A stretch of 64,000 bases of DNA from Terrimonas sp. GTDB taxonomy: Bacteria; Bacteroidota; Bacteroidia; Chitinophagales; Chitinophagaceae. The translations under genes and the position numbers were made by a program. The notes below the pieces were generated by a model that searched no databases, was not told the origin of the DNA, and saw only the letters and a program-made list of their open reading frames with translations. The stretch spans positions 204,253 through 268,252 of the forward strand of contig WGMO01000004.1 in assembly GCA_016125075.1 (NCBI GenBank), written 5' to 3'. Below, piece after piece: positions 1 to 8,842 of this stretch (position 1 is its first letter; every line of letters starts with the position of its first letter).

Positions 1-950
1 GCCGCCTCCATTTGAATCCCTTTCACCAGTTTCCCTTCAATGACCAGCAGTCCTGCATCGGTGCTGCCCGTATGGTAGCATTCGATATGACTGAACAGCC
101 TTTTTTCCTTTACAAGCCGCTGGTAAAGGCGCGAAGAACCGCCTCCGCTGAGGATCTCCGTAATAAGATCGGCGGTATAATACCGTTTATCCAGCCTGGG
201 ATAAATATGCCAGCATTTATACAAGGCATCTACCGGAACATTGGCATTAACGGTAAGTCGCCTGGCAGCAGTCTGCTCCGGTTCCTGAGGAAGGTTACGC
301 TGGTACTTATGGCCCGAAGGGATATCGCCAAACCATTTTTCTGCCAGCGCTTTCACTTTTGGAGTATCAATATTGCCCGCCACCACCAAAATGGCATTGG
401 AAGGGGAATAATGTTTTTTGAAAAATTGTTTCACATCCTCCAGTCTGGCCTGTTCGATATGCGATAGCTCTTTGCCGATCGTCATCCACCGGTAGGGATG
501 GGTGGTATAGACCAGTTCCCGCATTTTATGCCAAACATCCCCATAGGGTTTGCTGATATAATTTTCCTTGAATTCCTCGATCACCACTTTTCTTTGTACT
601 TCCAGGCTTTTTTCACTGAAGGCCAGTGACAGCATCCTGTCACTTTCAAGCCAAAAGGCCGTTTCCAAATTTTCAGCAGGCAACTGTATATAATAATTGG
701 TGATGTCGTTGGTCGTATAGGCATTATTTTCTCCACCCGCCATCTGGAGCGGTTCATCATAATCAGGTATATTGACCGAGCCCCCAAACATAAGGTGCTC
801 GAATAAATGGGCGAACCCGGTTTTGGCAGGATCTTCGTCCCGGGCGCCAACATCATACATTACATTCACCACGGCCATTGGGGTGGAGTTGTCAGGATGG
901 ACCAGTACCCGCAGGCCATTTTGTAATACAAACCTTTCAAACTGTATCAT
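1..950 (-). CDS. M16 family zinc metallopeptidase, 3' end beyond window
   Basis: The reading frame is open from the ATG at 950 to the window edge, giving about 316 N-terminal residues of a protein whose C-terminus lies outside. The inverted zinc motif HxxEH is visible at residues 48-52 (HLFEH), and further on the helix with VVIEEFKENY supplies the expected distal glutamate ligand. These are hallmarks of the insulinase/pitrilysin (M16) family, which degrades peptides; Bacteroidota usually encode two half-size M16 proteins in tandem, so a partner may follow outside the window. No signal peptide is seen at this start, so either it is cytoplasmic or the start is elsewhere. Substrate unknown. The family call is firm, the cellular role is not. 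Confidence 0.9.
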   Translation of the reverse strand, partial: MIQFERFVLQNGLRVLVHPDNSTPMAVVNVMYDVGARDEDPAKTGFAHLFEHLMFGGSVNIPDYDEPLQMAGGENNAYTTNDITNYYIQLPAENLETAFWLESDRMLSLAFSEKSLEVQRKVVIEEFKENYISKPYGDVWHKMRELVYTTHPYRWMTIGKELSHIEQARLEDVKQFFKKHYSPSNAILVVAGNIDTPKVKALAEKWFGDIPSGHKYQRNLPQEPEQTAARRLTVNANVPVDALYKCWHIYPRLDKRYYTADLITEILSGGGSSRLYQRLVKEKRLFSHIECYHTGSTDAGLLVIEGKLVKGIQMEA

Positions 951-1023
951 ACAAAGGAAAATAATAGATTAAGCCGGTAAATTTATTTAAAAAAAGGCGG
1001 GGAAATTACATTCAACGGGATTT

Positions 1024-2214
1024 TTAGCGAATACTTTTGATCTTGAACTCAAATTGCATGAGCTCCTTGTCGCGCTCGATGACTATCCTGATCTTTTGCC
1101 CCGCCGTTTGAAGCTCATGCTTGAACTGCTGCAGGTTCTGGGAAAAATTATTATTAATGCTGATCACCCGGTCTCCTTCTTTTAAACCCGCATTTTCTGC
1201 AGGGGACCCTTCGGCAACATCCCCCAGTATAATAACCCCGTTTTCAAAATAGAGTTCGATGCCGGAATAGGAATAATCAAAGAGGTCGTCAAAATGTGAA
1301 TTGGGCTTGATATAAAATTCTTTTCGATGGTAATTCAGGATCACATTGAACCTTCTTAACAGGTCGTTCCCAATCAATCCCCCAAGGTAAGGATAGGAGG
1401 TAAGGTTATAGACATCTTCAAATATAAAGACCGGTACTGACCGGAATTTATAGGGGCCCAGTTTTACTTCTTTAATCACCGTCAGCGACATATCCACTTT
1501 TCCGCCCAGTCCCTCAGCCTCCTTGGTATACAGCACCCGCTTCCGGTGCAGGAAACTGCTGTCTTCAATAAAATCTTTTGACAACAGCAGGCAAAGTCCG
1601 GCTCCGATATCAAACAGGAACCGGGTATTGGCGGTGACATTATCCTTGATCCTTGCATTTTGAACCGGCAAAGTTCTAAGGGAAGGTTCCAGTAAAGTAC
1701 CCCCGCGCGGGTACTTGAAACTACCCTGTGAATAGATATCGATACGCAGGCTGTCATAATCGATTGCCACGATATACCTGCTCAACAGGGAATACCCGAT
1801 AATGCCATCGATCTTTTCTCCATATACACTGGTCAGGATCTCGTAATCGTTCACATGAAAATTAAGGCTGTCAACCTCCAGACCCGGAAGATGTAATTTC
1901 CGGTTATAAAGGAAACCGACTTTTTTTATACCGCCGATCCCCAGGACTGTCCTTTCTGAGGGTTCCGGTTCCAATTCGAAATATTTTGCCGTGGAAGAAT
2001 CCAGCGAAATTCCACCACTGCCGGTATCAAGGATAAAACTTAGGGTGTCGGCGAATTGATCAAACTGCGCATTGAGCAAAATCACGCCACCCGTCAGCAT
2101 ACGAAACGGAAATGAGGTCATCAGCCTGGAAGGAGGATCAATAAACTGTTCCTGGGCCACCCCTGGCTGCAGAAAGAGCTGCAGGCATACCAATATGGCA
2201 AGTAATCGTTTCAC
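1024..2214 (-). CDS. Exported retropepsin-like aspartyl protease with C-terminal PDZ domain
   Basis: This 396-residue protein starts with a signal peptide (about residues 1-20, ending VAQ). A catalytic aspartate motif DTGSG is at residues 63-67, and a second half-site reads DIGAG near residue 203, a weaker version of the same motif. The last 75 residues form a PDZ domain (GVIILGDVAEGSPAENAGL and DRVISINN). This layout is common among periplasmic aspartyl protease-like proteins of Bacteroidota. The true substrate is unknown; the degenerate second motif leaves open whether it is fully active. It sits alone on the minus strand, about 70 bp upstream of the M16 gene in transcription order, and may be cotranscribed with it. 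Confidence 0.85.
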   Translation of the reverse strand: MKRLLAILVCLQLFLQPGVAQEQFIDPPSRLMTSFPFRMLTGGVILLNAQFDQFADTLSFILDTGSGGISLDSSTAKYFELEPEPSERTVLGIGGIKKVGFLYNRKLHLPGLEVDSLNFHVNDYEILTSVYGEKIDGIIGYSLLSRYIVAIDYDSLRIDIYSQGSFKYPRGGTLLEPSLRTLPVQNARIKDNVTANTRFLFDIGAGLCLLLSKDFIEDSSFLHRKRVLYTKEAEGLGGKVDMSLTVIKEVKLGPYKFRSVPVFIFEDVYNLTSYPYLGGLIGNDLLRRFNVILNYHRKEFYIKPNSHFDDLFDYSYSGIELYFENGVIILGDVAEGSPAENAGLKEGDRVISINNNFSQNLQQFKHELQTAGQKIRIVIERDKELMQFEFKIKSIR

Positions 2215-2344
2215 GAACTAAAAGAAAGATAGCCTGTTTAAGTAAAATGCTGCCTCAATGGTCTAAAATCATAACGAATTTATTTTTTTTCCCGTCCCGG
2301 ACGTTTCCGCTTGTGTAAAACCCCGCTATAAATGAATGTTATAG

Positions 2345-2352
2345 TATTTTTG
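2345..2352 (+). promoter_or_regulatory. Candidate -7 element for mqnC
   Basis: TATTTTTG matches the Bacteroidota -7 consensus TAnnTTTG and lies 19 bp before the mqnC ATG. No convincing TTTG -33 element sits 19-21 nt upstream, so this is a tentative call. Confidence 0.4.
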
Positions 2353-2371
2353 CCTACTTATACAATGTGAT

Positions 2372-3496
2372 ATGGAGTTGAAATCACTTTTCGGGAAAGC
2401 GCTGGATATGGATTTCTTAAGCGCAGAAGAAGGGAAATACATTTTTGAAAATGCTCCCCTGAGCGAGCTGATGTTTGTGGCCAACGAACTGAGAAAGAAG
2501 CAGGTGCCGCATGGAAAGGTAAGCTGGCAGATCGACAGGAATGTCAACACCACCAATGTCTGTATCGCCAATTGTAAGTTTTGTAATTTTTACCGCATAC
2601 CGGGCCACCCCGAGGCTTATATCACAGATATGCCAACCTACCGGAAAAAGATCAGCGAAACCATCCGGTTTGGTGGCGACCAGCTTTTACTGCAGGGGGG
2701 ACATCATCCGGAACTGGGTTTGCAGTTTTATATCGACACCTTCCGGCAGATCAAAGCGGAGTTCCCGGACATCCGCCTTCATGCGCTGGGACCACCCGAA
2801 GTGGCACATATCACCAAACTTGAAAAAAGCACCCATAAAGAAGTGCTGGCAGCCTTAAAGGAAGCCGGTCTCGATTCCCTGCCGGGAGCGGGCGCCGAGA
2901 TCCTTGTCGACAGGGTGAGGCGCCTGATCAGTAAAGGAAAATGCGGGGCACAGGAATGGCTCGATATCATGCACGAAGCACACCTGCAGCATATCACCAC
3001 TTCGGCAACAATGATGTTTGGTCATGTGGAAACCCTTGATGAACGGTTTGAACACCTGGTAAAAATAAGAGAAGTGCAAAGCCGCAAACCCAAAGAAGCA
3101 AAGGGTTTCCTGGCCTTCATCCCCTGGACTTTCCAGGATGTTGACACCCTGCTGGCCAGGATCAGGGGGGTACAAAACCTGACGACCCCGGAGGAATATA
3201 TCCGGATGATCGCCATCAGCCGCATCATGCTTCCTAATATTAAAAATATCCAGGCCAGCTGGCTGACAGTTGGCAAACCGGTAGCACAAATTTGCCTTCA
3301 TGCCGGCGCCAACGATTTTGGCAGTATCATGATCGAAGAAAATGTAGTGAGCGCAGCGGGTGCGCCCCACCGCTTTACCTACAAAACCATACAGGAAGCC
3401 ATACGCGAAGCCGGCTTTGAACCACAGTTGCGCAACCAGCAATATGAATGGCGGGCGATTCCGGATACCATTCAGGAACAGGTTATCGATTACTAA
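2372..3496 (+). CDS. mqnC: Cyclic dehypoxanthinyl futalosine synthase
   Basis: Radical SAM enzyme of the futalosine route to menaquinone: it cyclises dehypoxanthine futalosine to the cyclic form. The 374-residue length is typical. The [4Fe-4S] motif CxxxCxxC is at C64, C68 and C71 (VCIANCKFC), followed by the MqnC-type segment LLQGGHHPELGL and the HALGPPEV segment that are characteristic of the MqnC/MqnE/CofH group. MqnE shares the fold, but the QGGxxPxL segment after the cluster fits MqnC better. No other mqn gene lies in the window, so the pathway genes are dispersed. It implies that the organism respires with menaquinone made by the futalosine pathway. Confidence 0.92.
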   Translation: MELKSLFGKALDMDFLSAEEGKYIFENAPLSELMFVANELRKKQVPHGKVSWQIDRNVNTTNVCIANCKFCNFYRIPGHPEAYITDMPTYRKKISETIRFGGDQLLLQGGHHPELGLQFYIDTFRQIKAEFPDIRLHALGPPEVAHITKLEKSTHKEVLAALKEAGLDSLPGAGAEILVDRVRRLISKGKCGAQEWLDIMHEAHLQHITTSATMMFGHVETLDERFEHLVKIREVQSRKPKEAKGFLAFIPWTFQDVDTLLARIRGVQNLTTPEEYIRMIAISRIMLPNIKNIQASWLTVGKPVAQICLHAGANDFGSIMIEENVVSAAGAPHRFTYKTIQEAIREAGFEPQLRNQQYEWRAIPDTIQEQVIDY

Positions 3497-3543
3497 ATAC
3501 CGGTAACGCTAACCTGTCCATTTTAACCCTTTAAAATTTTCCT

Positions 3544-3849
3544 TTGAAAAAGACATTCAGCAATTTCAGAAAAGTGGCCATAGCAGAAGGCGTTTCTTTC
3601 CTTTTCTTACTCATGGTAGCGATGCCTTTAAAATATTTTGCCCATTTGCCCAAAGCGGTCACCATTGCCGGCGGAATTCATGGTATTCTCTTTATTGCCT
3701 TCATCATCCTGGCCTGGGAAACAAAAAGTGATTACAAAAAGAGCTGGAAATGGATGGGCAAGGCCTTTGTTGCCTCTATTCTGCCTTTTGGTACCATTAT
3801 CATGGATAAGCAATGGAAAAAAGAGGAAGAAGCATTTTCTGTACAATGA
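3544..3849 (+). CDS. DUF3817 small membrane protein
   Basis: A 101-residue protein with three hydrophobic segments (about residues 14-34, 40-58 and 72-85), matching the DUF3817 family of small integral membrane proteins (segments AEGVSFLFLL and GGIHGILFIAF are typical). Function unknown. The frame starts with TTG at 3544 because no ATG exists earlier in frame; the next possible start would remove the first membrane segment. It follows mqnC by 47 bp on the same strand and could share its transcript. Confidence 0.75.
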   Translation: MKKTFSNFRKVAIAEGVSFLFLLMVAMPLKYFAHLPKAVTIAGGIHGILFIAFIILAWETKSDYKKSWKWMGKAFVASILPFGTIIMDKQWKKEEEAFSVQ

Positions 3850-3912
3850 TTTATTCCCTTCCTTCTGACGGTTACGAAAGGGGGTGTTACAAGTAGCAAA
3901 AATTATTATGGG

Positions 3913-3920
3913 TATCTTTG
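3913..3920 (+). promoter_or_regulatory. Candidate -7 element for the CDP-alcohol phosphatidyltransferase gene
   Basis: TATCTTTG is a perfect TAnnTTTG match ending 31 bp before the ATG at 3952. No matching -33 TTTG is evident at the right distance. Confidence 0.4.
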
Positions 3921-3951
3921 CGGGAGCAACCCAGGTATATTTTTGGATGGA

Positions 3952-4572
3952 ATGAATATTCATGGTATTTCCAAACCGGACCAGACCTTGCTTTTCAAAA
4001 ATTTCAATATTGCCGATTGGTTTTCATTTTACCGCATCATCGCTGCACCCTTTCTTTTACTCTTCATCCTAATCGACAGGCGCGAGGTATTTAGCTGGCT
4101 TTTACTCATCAGTTATAGTACAGATTTTATTGACGGGCAAATTGCCCGGAAGCTGAAGATCACCAGCAGCAGGGGTTCACAACTGGACTCTGTTGGTGAC
4201 CAGGTTACTCTGGTCATGGGGCTGACAGGCCTGGTCTTTTTTGAACCCGGATTTTTGAAACAGCACGCGACCCTGATCCTGGTTGCCTTCATCCCTTACA
4301 TCATCCAGATGCTTATCGCCTTTAAAAAATATGGTAAAGCCACTGCCTTTCATACTTACCTGGCCAAACTATCTGCGCTGACACAAGGTGTTTTCCTCCT
4401 CTGGTTTTTCTTTTTTGGGCCGGTGTACTGGTTATTTTATTGCATGATCCTGCTCGGCATTCTTGAAACCATTGAAGAAATTACCCTGATTTTTATGTAT
4501 GATGAATGGGTGGCGGGTGTGAAAGGCATTTATTGGGCGCTGCACGACAAACGCCGGGTCAAAAAGAAATAA
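3952..4572 (+). CDS. CDP-alcohol phosphatidyltransferase family membrane enzyme
   Basis: Multi-spanning membrane enzyme that transfers a phosphatidyl-type group from a CDP-activated lipid to an alcohol. The complete family motif DG-x2-AR-x8-G-x3-D-x3-D is present at about residues 61-83 (DGQIARKLK ... GSQLDSVGD), so all catalytic aspartates are retained. Hydrophobic helices flank it. The substrate (glycerol phosphate, serine, inositol or another alcohol) cannot be read from the sequence. ATG 3952 was chosen over an in-frame TTG at 3943. The next gene follows after 4 bp, so this is an operon with the metallophosphoesterase, which suggests a shared membrane-lipid or envelope role (inference). 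Confidence 0.85.
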   Translation: MNIHGISKPDQTLLFKNFNIADWFSFYRIIAAPFLLLFILIDRREVFSWLLLISYSTDFIDGQIARKLKITSSRGSQLDSVGDQVTLVMGLTGLVFFEPGFLKQHATLILVAFIPYIIQMLIAFKKYGKATAFHTYLAKLSALTQGVFLLWFFFFGPVYWLFYCMILLGILETIEEITLIFMYDEWVAGVKGIYWALHDKRRVKKK

Positions 4573-4576
4573 TACG

Positions 4577-5830
4577 ATGCGCAGCTATTCCCTGTATACC
4601 ATCATCGGTCTTTGTGCAGCCATACTGCTGGTTGATATTTTTGCATTTTATTGGTTACAATCCATTACCCGGCTGATCCCCTCTGCATTGATCAGGCAGG
4701 GAATCAATATCGCCTTTTGGGTGTTTACCATCGGGCTGATCATAGCTATACTGGTTTTAAAACTGAGACTGGACCATATCGCTGCACAAAGAAAACACCT
4801 CCTGGTCACGTCTTTGTATGGACTTACCGTATCCTCATTTATTCCCAAACTGATTTTTATCAGTGCTATAACCCTGCTATATCTTACCCATGATATTTTG
4901 TACCATGACCAATCATTATTGTGGGTACCGGTTTTAGGGTTGATTGCAGGGTTCCTGCCTTTTTTTGTGATCCTCTACGCCATTTTCCGGTCATTGTACC
5001 GGTTCAAGGTCCATACGATCAGGATAAAATCGGATCTATTGCCAAAAAATTTTCAGGGATTAAGGATCGTTCATATTTCCGATATCCACCTGGGAAGTTT
5101 CAATGCCCGGTTTCACATTTTTGATAAAGCAGTAAAAATGATCAATGACCTGTCGCCTGATTTTATTTTTTTCACCGGCGATCTCGTCAACAATTTCGCT
5201 TACGAACTGGAGGGCTGGCAGGACACATTTAATCAACTAAGTGCCAAACAGGGTAAATTTTCGGTTTTGGGCAACCATGATTATGGCGACTATCATCAAT
5301 GGAAATCTCCGGAGGCGAAAAAAGAAAATTTTGAAGCCATCAAAGCCTTTCACGGGGCAATTGGTTTCCGGTTACTGCTCAACGAGGGCCTGACCATCCG
5401 CCATGCAGAAAGTTCGATTGCCATCCTGGGAGTGGAAAACTGGGGAAGCCCGCCTTTTATGCAGTACGGTGATTTACAAAAAGCCTTATCGCCGGTCAGG
5501 GATACCCCTTTTAAAATATTGCTTTCCCATGATCCGACCCACTGGCCGGAAGAGGTGATAGCAGCTACCAATATCACGCTCACGCTTTCGGGTCATACCC
5601 ATGGCATGCAGGCGGGTATTAACCTGAAAAACAAGAAATGGAGCCCCATCAAATACAAATACAAACATTGGGCTGGTTTATACCGCGAAGGAAAACAATA
5701 CTTATACGTGAACCGGGGCCTGGGATGGTTAGGGTTTCCGGGAAGACTGGGCATGCGCCCTGAAATTACCCTGATCGAACTATTTTGTCATGATTACAGA
5801 TCCGGAAAGGTTCAGGAGAATGAAATATGA
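4577..5830 (+). CDS. Membrane-anchored metallophosphoesterase
   Basis: A 417-residue protein with four N-terminal membrane segments (about residues 8-28, 43-63, 90-105 and 115-140) followed by a calcineurin-type phosphoesterase domain. Its metal-binding motifs are in order: DIH (169-171), GD (201-202), GNHD (232-235), SHDPTHW and SGHTHG near residue 335. This resembles the YkuE/YaeI group, whose members act on phosphodiesters including UDP-diacylglucosamine in lipid A synthesis; a similar role here is only an inference. It lies 4 bp after the CDP-alcohol phosphatidyltransferase and is probably cotranscribed with it. Confidence 0.88.
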   Translation: MRSYSLYTIIGLCAAILLVDIFAFYWLQSITRLIPSALIRQGINIAFWVFTIGLIIAILVLKLRLDHIAAQRKHLLVTSLYGLTVSSFIPKLIFISAITLLYLTHDILYHDQSLLWVPVLGLIAGFLPFFVILYAIFRSLYRFKVHTIRIKSDLLPKNFQGLRIVHISDIHLGSFNARFHIFDKAVKMINDLSPDFIFFTGDLVNNFAYELEGWQDTFNQLSAKQGKFSVLGNHDYGDYHQWKSPEAKKENFEAIKAFHGAIGFRLLLNEGLTIRHAESSIAILGVENWGSPPFMQYGDLQKALSPVRDTPFKILLSHDPTHWPEEVIAATNITLTLSGHTHGMQAGINLKNKKWSPIKYKYKHWAGLYREGKQYLYVNRGLGWLGFPGRLGMRPEITLIELFCHDYRSGKVQENEI

Positions 5831-5887
5831 TGATGCAACCTTTTGCGATCCTGCAAAGTCATAATGCCGGAAAATGAATAATTCGCA

Positions 5888-6181
5888 GTGAAAAAACAAC
5901 CCTCCCTTATTTTTTGCCTGCTGATGGATGCCCTGGGGTATGCAAGTTTTGCGGTACCGGGTTTGGGTGAAGCAGCTGATTTGTTCTGGGCCCCGATTTC
6001 TGCCCTGCTATTTTACAGGGCCTTTGGTGGCTGGAGCGGCGCCCTGGGAGGTTTGTTCAACTTTGCGGAGGAACTATTACCCTTTACTGATTTCATTCCC
6101 AGTTTTACGATTGCCTGGCTTTGGCAATCCGTAAGCAAATCGCAACGGCCCGTTTTTAATCCCGCCCAACAAGGAAACTGA
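5888..6181 (+). CDS. Small hydrophobic membrane protein, unknown
   Basis: A 97-residue protein that starts with GTG and has three hydrophobic stretches (about residues 8-25, 31-47 and 68-82), including a glycine-rich piece GGWSGALGGLF. I do not recognise a named family. It follows the metallophosphoesterase on the same strand and ends 14 bp before the convergent arsC stop. It could be the last gene of the lipid-related operon. Existence as a real gene is supported by its coding-like composition and lack of overlap with neighbours. Confidence 0.6.
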   Translation: MKKQPSLIFCLLMDALGYASFAVPGLGEAADLFWAPISALLFYRAFGGWSGALGGLFNFAEELLPFTDFIPSFTIAWLWQSVSKSQRPVFNPAQQGN

Positions 6182-6195
6182 TAGACCTCCGCGCC

Positions 6196-6618
6196 TTATG
6201 ATGCTAAAATGGATGCCAGCAGTGCTTTGACCTTTTCGGCAATCAGGTCCCTTACTGTATTGAATGCTTCGGGTTCCAAATGTTTTGGGTCGGGTATCTG
6301 CCAGTCGATAAACTGCCGGGCAGGCATCCAGGGGCAGGCATCCCCGCAACCCATGGTAACAACGGCATCAAAAGGGGCGAAGGGCTCTACTTCCTTTAAG
6401 GATTTGCTGTCGTGCTGGCTCAGGTCATAGTTCAGCTCCTTCATAGCAACAATGGCTTTGGGATTAACGATTCCTGAAGGGTGGCTGCCGGCACTAAACG
6501 CTTCCACCTTGTCGCCCCCCAGGATCCTGGCAAAGGCCTGGCTCATCTGGCTGCGGTTACTGTTTTCAACACACACAAACAGAATCTTCTTTTTGGCGGG
6601 CGGGTTATTTTCCATCAT
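6196..6618 (-). CDS. arsC: Arsenate reductase, low-molecular-weight phosphatase type
   Basis: A 140-residue cytoplasmic enzyme that reduces arsenate to arsenite. The P-loop C-x5-R is CVENSNR at residues 16-22, followed by SQMSQAF as in thioredoxin-coupled ArsC proteins. A second cysteine pair appears in TMGCGDACPW near residues 88-95, which fits the resolving cysteines of this class. It is the last gene of a minus-strand operon arsR-arsM-arsC; the gap to arsM is 30 bp. The start has two consecutive ATG codons (6618 and 6615). Confidence 0.92.
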   Translation of the reverse strand: MMENNPPAKKKILFVCVENSNRSQMSQAFARILGGDKVEAFSAGSHPSGIVNPKAIVAMKELNYDLSQHDSKSLKEVEPFAPFDAVVTMGCGDACPWMPARQFIDWQIPDPKHLEPEAFNTVRDLIAEKVKALLASILAS

Positions 6619-6648
6619 TATTGAAAGAATATAAGGGATGTTTATTGA

Positions 6649-7488
6649 CTAACAACAACCCTTACCCGGTTCACAGGCGGGTTTGGTGGCAAAAACGGTT
6701 ATGCTTTCTATTTGCACTTTCCCCGACCTGTATGCCTCTATCTCTTCATCCGCAAGGTATTTCTTCAGGATGTCGTCCGGTATCAGGATGGGTTTTTCTT
6801 TTTGCAGTTTCAGGTTTTTAAAACCGGCCGCTTCAATGAATTGCAGGTATTGCCATTTCTGGATAGCGCCGGAAACACAGCCTGCATATAATTCCGCCAC
6901 CGTTTTCCATCTTTCGGGCATTTCGCCATTCAACACAATATCAGAAATGGAAAAATGGCCCCCAGGCTTCAATACCCTGAATATTTCGCTGAACACCTTT
7001 TGTTTTCCAGGAACCAGGTTCAGCACACAATTGCTAACAATCACATCGGCGGTATCGGATATAACCGGCATCTTTTCAATATCCCCCAACCGGAATTCCA
7101 CATTATTATACCCCAGCTTTTCGGCATTGGCCCTTGCCCTGTCAATCATGGTCTCGGTAAAATCAATTCCGATCACCTTTCCTTTTTCCCCCACGATCCG
7201 CCTGGCAATAAATGCATCATTTCCGGCACCACTACCCAGGTCAATCACGGTATCACCGGATTGGATATCGGCGAATTCAGTTGGCAACCCACAGCCCAGG
7301 CCAAGATCCGCCTCCGCAACATATCCATCCATCTGTGAATAATCCTCGGCCATAATGTTATAGACCTCATCATCACCACAACAGGAAGTGGCCCCGCAGC
7401 AGGAAGAAAGGTTGACCGCTTTATCCTGGCCGGCGATCTCGCTGTATTTTTCTTTCACCATTTCTTTGATCTTCGTATCGTTGTTCAT
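6649..7488 (-). CDS. arsM: Arsenite S-adenosylmethionine methyltransferase
   Basis: A 279-residue methyltransferase that methylates As(III), detoxifying it or making volatile products. The SAM motif is VIDLGSGAGN at residues 81-90. The three conserved arsenic-binding cysteines appear at C66, C154 and C204; the 50-residue spacing of the last two equals that of C174 and C224 in the algal enzyme CmArsM. It also carries an N-terminal CC..CC cluster (C30, C31, C36, C37) and ends in a CC pair, extra thiols often seen in bacterial ArsM. It lies between arsR (28 bp upstream) and arsC. Confidence 0.93.
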   Translation of the reverse strand: MNNDTKIKEMVKEKYSEIAGQDKAVNLSSCCGATSCCGDDEVYNIMAEDYSQMDGYVAEADLGLGCGLPTEFADIQSGDTVIDLGSGAGNDAFIARRIVGEKGKVIGIDFTETMIDRARANAEKLGYNNVEFRLGDIEKMPVISDTADVIVSNCVLNLVPGKQKVFSEIFRVLKPGGHFSISDIVLNGEMPERWKTVAELYAGCVSGAIQKWQYLQFIEAAGFKNLKLQKEKPILIPDDILKKYLADEEIEAYRSGKVQIESITVFATKPACEPGKGCC

Positions 7489-7516
7489 ATTGATGTTTTA
7501 AGGTGTCCATAAATCC

Positions 7517-7849
7517 TCAGCAACATTTCGCATTTTGCTGCCGGAGTTTCTCAAACAGTATATTAAAATCTTCGTTGAATTTTTCAAAAGCTTTCCAGTT
7601 GATACAATAACAGCTCCTGGGACCGTCTGTTTCTCCATCAATCAGGCCGGCATGCTTTAACTCCTTTAAATGCTGGCTAACGGTGCTTTGCGCCAGCGGC
7701 AACACCTCAACGATCTCACCGCAGATACACTGGTTGCGCTTGGCCAGCACGCTCAGGATGGCAATCCTTGCCGGGTGGCTGATCGCCTTTGCAAAGGTTG
7801 CCAGGGCCTGTTCTTTTGTGCTGAAGGATTCTTTTTTATTAATCGCCAT
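7517..7849 (-). CDS. arsR: ArsR/SmtB-family arsenic-responsive repressor
   Basis: A 110-residue winged-helix repressor. The recognition helix region is [16 protein letters not shown] at about residues 54-69, and a thiol pair C41-x-C43 (QCICGEI) sits at the start of the DNA-binding helix as in classic As(III) sensors. Additional cysteines at 80, 82 and the C-terminal pair 109-110 could also take part. ATG 7849 was preferred over a TTG at 7867, which falls inside the operator. It heads the arsR-arsM-arsC operon and probably represses its own promoter, releasing it when arsenite binds. Confidence 0.92.
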   Translation of the reverse strand: MAINKKESFSTKEQALATFAKAISHPARIAILSVLAKRNQCICGEIVEVLPLAQSTVSQHLKELKHAGLIDGETDGPRSCYCINWKAFEKFNEDFNILFEKLRQQNAKCC

Positions 7850-7860
7850 AATAAGTATAT

Positions 7861-7894
7861 ATCGCAAATATACGATTAAACTTTAGCCGGCAAA
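7861..7894 (-). promoter_or_regulatory. ars operon promoter with overlapping ArsR operator
   Basis: Read on the minus strand, TTTG (7894-7891) is followed after 18 nt by TATATTTG (7872-7865), a good -33/-7 pair. An inverted repeat with ATCG/CGAT ends (7861-7876, + strand ATCGCAAATATACGAT) covers the -7 element, the expected place for an ArsR operator. Confidence 0.7.
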
Positions 7895-7910
7895 ATATTT
7901 TTGAACAATT

Positions 7911-8819
7911 TTATTTATCGAGGGGCACTGATCTTCTTTTCACCAGGGAAATAATGATGCCGCTGCCGATGATGCAGGCAATGCCGGTACTGGAGATAAT
8001 ATCTGGGAAAGCATCGCCGAGGAACATCCCGATAAAAACCGAGAAGATGATATTCGCATAACTGACCGCCGATACGATGCCTGCCTTATCCGCGCCATAG
8101 GCCTTGGTCACAAAATACTGACCAAAAAGTGCCGCCAGTCCCAGGAGAATAATTTGCAGCCACTGGACGCCCTGCGGCCATTTCCATTGTATAAAAAAAA
8201 CATCATCATACCCGATGCCACCGAGTTGAGCGGTCAGCATCAATAAGCCGGGCACCAATACCCCGGTAATGATAAAGGCAGAAACGATGATCCGGGTATC
8301 ATAATAAGGATTGAGTTTCCCGACAGTGATATAGGCCATGGCCGAAGAAATACCCGAAACAAGCCCTGCTATATGATAGTACCAGGGAAAATACATGACG
8401 GGTTTATAGATCAGCAGCATCCCGGTAAAACCCAATACAACCGCCAGCACAACAGGGATACCATTGTATTCCCTGAAAAGGATAAACGAAAAGATAGCGA
8501 TGAAAATAGCAGATGTGAGATTATAACTCATAGCGGTCCCCAGCGGGATATGAAGGATACAATACAACAGCGTATACAGTGACACAGTACCCATCAGACC
8601 CCGGAATATGAGCAGGTGGAACTTGCCTCCTTTATTGACGGGTGGCCGGGAAGCAAAACTGGCCACCAAAACAATTAACCCCACCAGGTTCCTGAAGAAC
8701 ACCAGTTGCCCGGCATTGAAACTTCCTTTCAGGGATTTGGCAGCTCCCCCCATGATGGAAAAACCCATGGCGGCCAGCAGCATGAAAAATATTCCCCGGT
8801 ATCGGTGTTGGATGGTCAT
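7911..8819 (-). CDS. EamA/DMT superfamily membrane transporter
   Basis: A 302-residue inner-membrane protein with about ten hydrophobic helices arranged as two EamA repeats, the layout of the drug/metabolite transporter superfamily. The first repeat begins GIFFMLLAAMGFSIMGG and the second ends in GTIISL-like helices. The substrate is not evident; members export amino acids, purines or other metabolites. ATG 8819 was chosen because an upstream in-frame start at 8903 would overlap the aminotransferase. It follows that aminotransferase by 23 bp and is probably cotranscribed, which may point to an amino-acid-related substrate (inference). Confidence 0.85.
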   Translation of the reverse strand: MTIQHRYRGIFFMLLAAMGFSIMGGAAKSLKGSFNAGQLVFFRNLVGLIVLVASFASRPPVNKGGKFHLLIFRGLMGTVSLYTLLYCILHIPLGTAMSYNLTSAIFIAIFSFILFREYNGIPVVLAVVLGFTGMLLIYKPVMYFPWYYHIAGLVSGISSAMAYITVGKLNPYYDTRIIVSAFIITGVLVPGLLMLTAQLGGIGYDDVFFIQWKWPQGVQWLQIILLGLAALFGQYFVTKAYGADKAGIVSAVSYANIIFSVFIGMFLGDAFPDIISSTGIACIIGSGIIISLVKRRSVPLDK

Positions 8820-8842
8820 ATCAGAACAAATCCTGCTTGTGA

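Noticed and set aside
12..467. 151-codon plus-strand frame
   Set aside because: It is antisense to the M16 peptidase gene, whose HxxEH motif and clear coding sequence occupy the other strand.
2855..3442. 195-codon minus-strand frame
   Set aside because: It runs antisense to mqnC and resembles no protein; a shadow of the real gene.
6683..7342. 219-codon plus-strand frame
   Set aside because: Antisense shadow of arsM, low-complexity Ser/Phe-rich translation.
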